Part shown: positions 38,227 to 38,457 of the stretch, one piece after another | Position numbering within the stretch: position 1 is the first letter of the stretch | Layout: each line of letters opens with the position of its first letter | From: an uncultured Ruminococcus sp. | GTDB lineage: Bacteria; Bacillota; Clostridia; Oscillospirales; Acutalibacteraceae | Length of the DNA: 38,457 nt | NCBI GenBank assembly: GCA_905234015.1 | Contig: CAJOFK010000007.1 | Location: 1 to 38,457, forward strand | Direction of reading: 5' to 3' | The notes under the pieces: model-generated | What the model was told of the DNA's origin: nothing | Database searches by the model: none | Seen by the model: the letters and a program-made list of their open reading frames with translations, nothing else | Program-made: the position numbers and the translations under genes

Positions 38227-38457
38227 GGGGCTGTGAAAAAAATAGTCCCTAAAAAACAAGAAGGCACATAACCGAAAGCAATGACGGTTATGTGCCTTTT
38301 GTGGTATAATGAAGTTGTGAAAAAAACATTAAATACTACAAATAAGTATAGCCCAAAACAAGGAAGATTTCCAGTATTTATTTCAGATTTAATAAAAATA
38401 TCTGATCCGGTAATGACATTTGACCATATCATGGAGGAGATTGAAATAGAAAAGTAT
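38227..38457 (+). mobile_element. Left end of an IS1182-like insertion sequence (cut by window)
   Basis: The element seems to begin with GGGGCTGTGAAAAAAATAG, a terminal-inverted-repeat-like start. A strong hairpin follows: AAGGCACATAACCG pairs with CGGTTATGTGCCTT (about 38262-38299), which would block read-in transcription. TATAAT at 38305-38310 and a transposase start at 38317 follow. The right end lies outside the window. Confidence 0.75.
38317..38457 (+). CDS. Transposase, N-terminal part (IS1182-like)
   Basis: Only the first 47 residues are in the window; the frame is open to the edge. The start is GTG 38317, seven bases after the -10 box TATAAT, so translation may begin close to the 5' end or at a start I cannot place better. 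The sequence has NKYSPKQGRFPVFISDLIKI and SDPVMTFDHIMEEIEIEKY, which is the N-terminus expected of IS1182-family (IS5-related DDE) transposases: a 'P.QG..PV.ISD....DPV.TFD..M..I....Y' pattern. Whether the gene is complete cannot be told. Confidence 0.8.
   Translation, partial: MKKTLNTTNKYSPKQGRFPVFISDLIKISDPVMTFDHIMEEIEIEKY

Noticed and set aside
38166..38432. 88-codon minus-strand frame near the right edge
   Set aside because: It covers the IS end hairpin and the transposase start on the other strand; the transposase frame is the one with family-like sequence.

Overview
The window looks like part of a chromosome from an anaerobic, Gram-positive gut-type Clostridia, most likely near Ruminococcus/Oscillospiraceae; the genus cannot be fixed from sequence alone. 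Supporting this are a ctsR-mcsA-mcsB-clpC stress operon with CtsR heptad boxes, an ireB-family gene, a T-box ahead of pheST, an EndoA/MazF-type toxin, strong sigma-A promoters with 17-bp spacers, an [FeFe]-hydrogenase-like regulatory cluster, and several BspA-type leucine-rich-repeat surface proteins. Most genes are core housekeeping genes. The accessory signal lies in the intergenic regions, which are unusually rich in interspersed repeats and decayed surface-protein fragments.

Layout. 259-4249 (minus): a five-gene signalling cluster, transcribed DRTGG protein, RsbW-like ATPase, sensory-type [FeFe]-hydrogenase-like protein, second DRTGG protein, PHP phosphoesterase. 4250-6721 (plus): repeats, a C-terminal scrap of a surface protein, a BspA-like gene broken by a frameshift or deletion, and a small DUF5684-like membrane protein. 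6756-9975 (minus): ilvB-ilvN-ilvC, branched-chain amino acid synthesis. 9976-10729: repeat-rich gap. 10730-13340 (minus): SmtB-type ArsR repressor and Zn/Cd P-type ATPase, with a near-perfect 12-2-12 operator. 13631-18383 (plus): ctsR-mcsA-mcsB-clpC. 18491-19408 (plus): DMT exporter. 19485-20045 (minus): ireB and a 97-aa partner. 20175-22067 (minus): BspA-like protein. 22249-26000 (minus): pheT, pheS and the T-box leader. 26098-28487 (plus): PH-like membrane protein, nnrD, lipoprotein and mazF/ndoA without a visible antitoxin. 28862-30040 (minus): metK. 30182-31129 (minus): MarR regulator and a YbeY-like protein that has lost its metal-binding motif. 31768-33669 (plus): BspA-like protein. 34071-35736 (minus): a two-gene SmsC-SmsB Fe-S assembly pair. 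35991-37251: a signal-peptide remnant, a hypothetical gene on minus, and a fibronectin-III-like C-terminal fragment. 37453-37756: divergent tRNA-Ala(GGC) and tRNA-Leu(GAG). 37743-38217: two 231-bp tandem repeats carrying the tRNA-Leu 3' end. 38227-38457: left end of an IS1182-like insertion sequence cut by the window edge.

The best candidates for something new are: the hydrogenase/DRTGG/RsbW/PHP cluster as a redox-sensing system; the MarR plus inactivated YbeY operon with paired GGTACC operators; the antitoxin-less mazF with a direct repeat in its leader; an orphan array of MraZ-like decamer boxes at 33769-33808; and the tRNA-Leu 3'-end tandem repeats beside an IS. All functional statements come from reading motifs; no database search was run.
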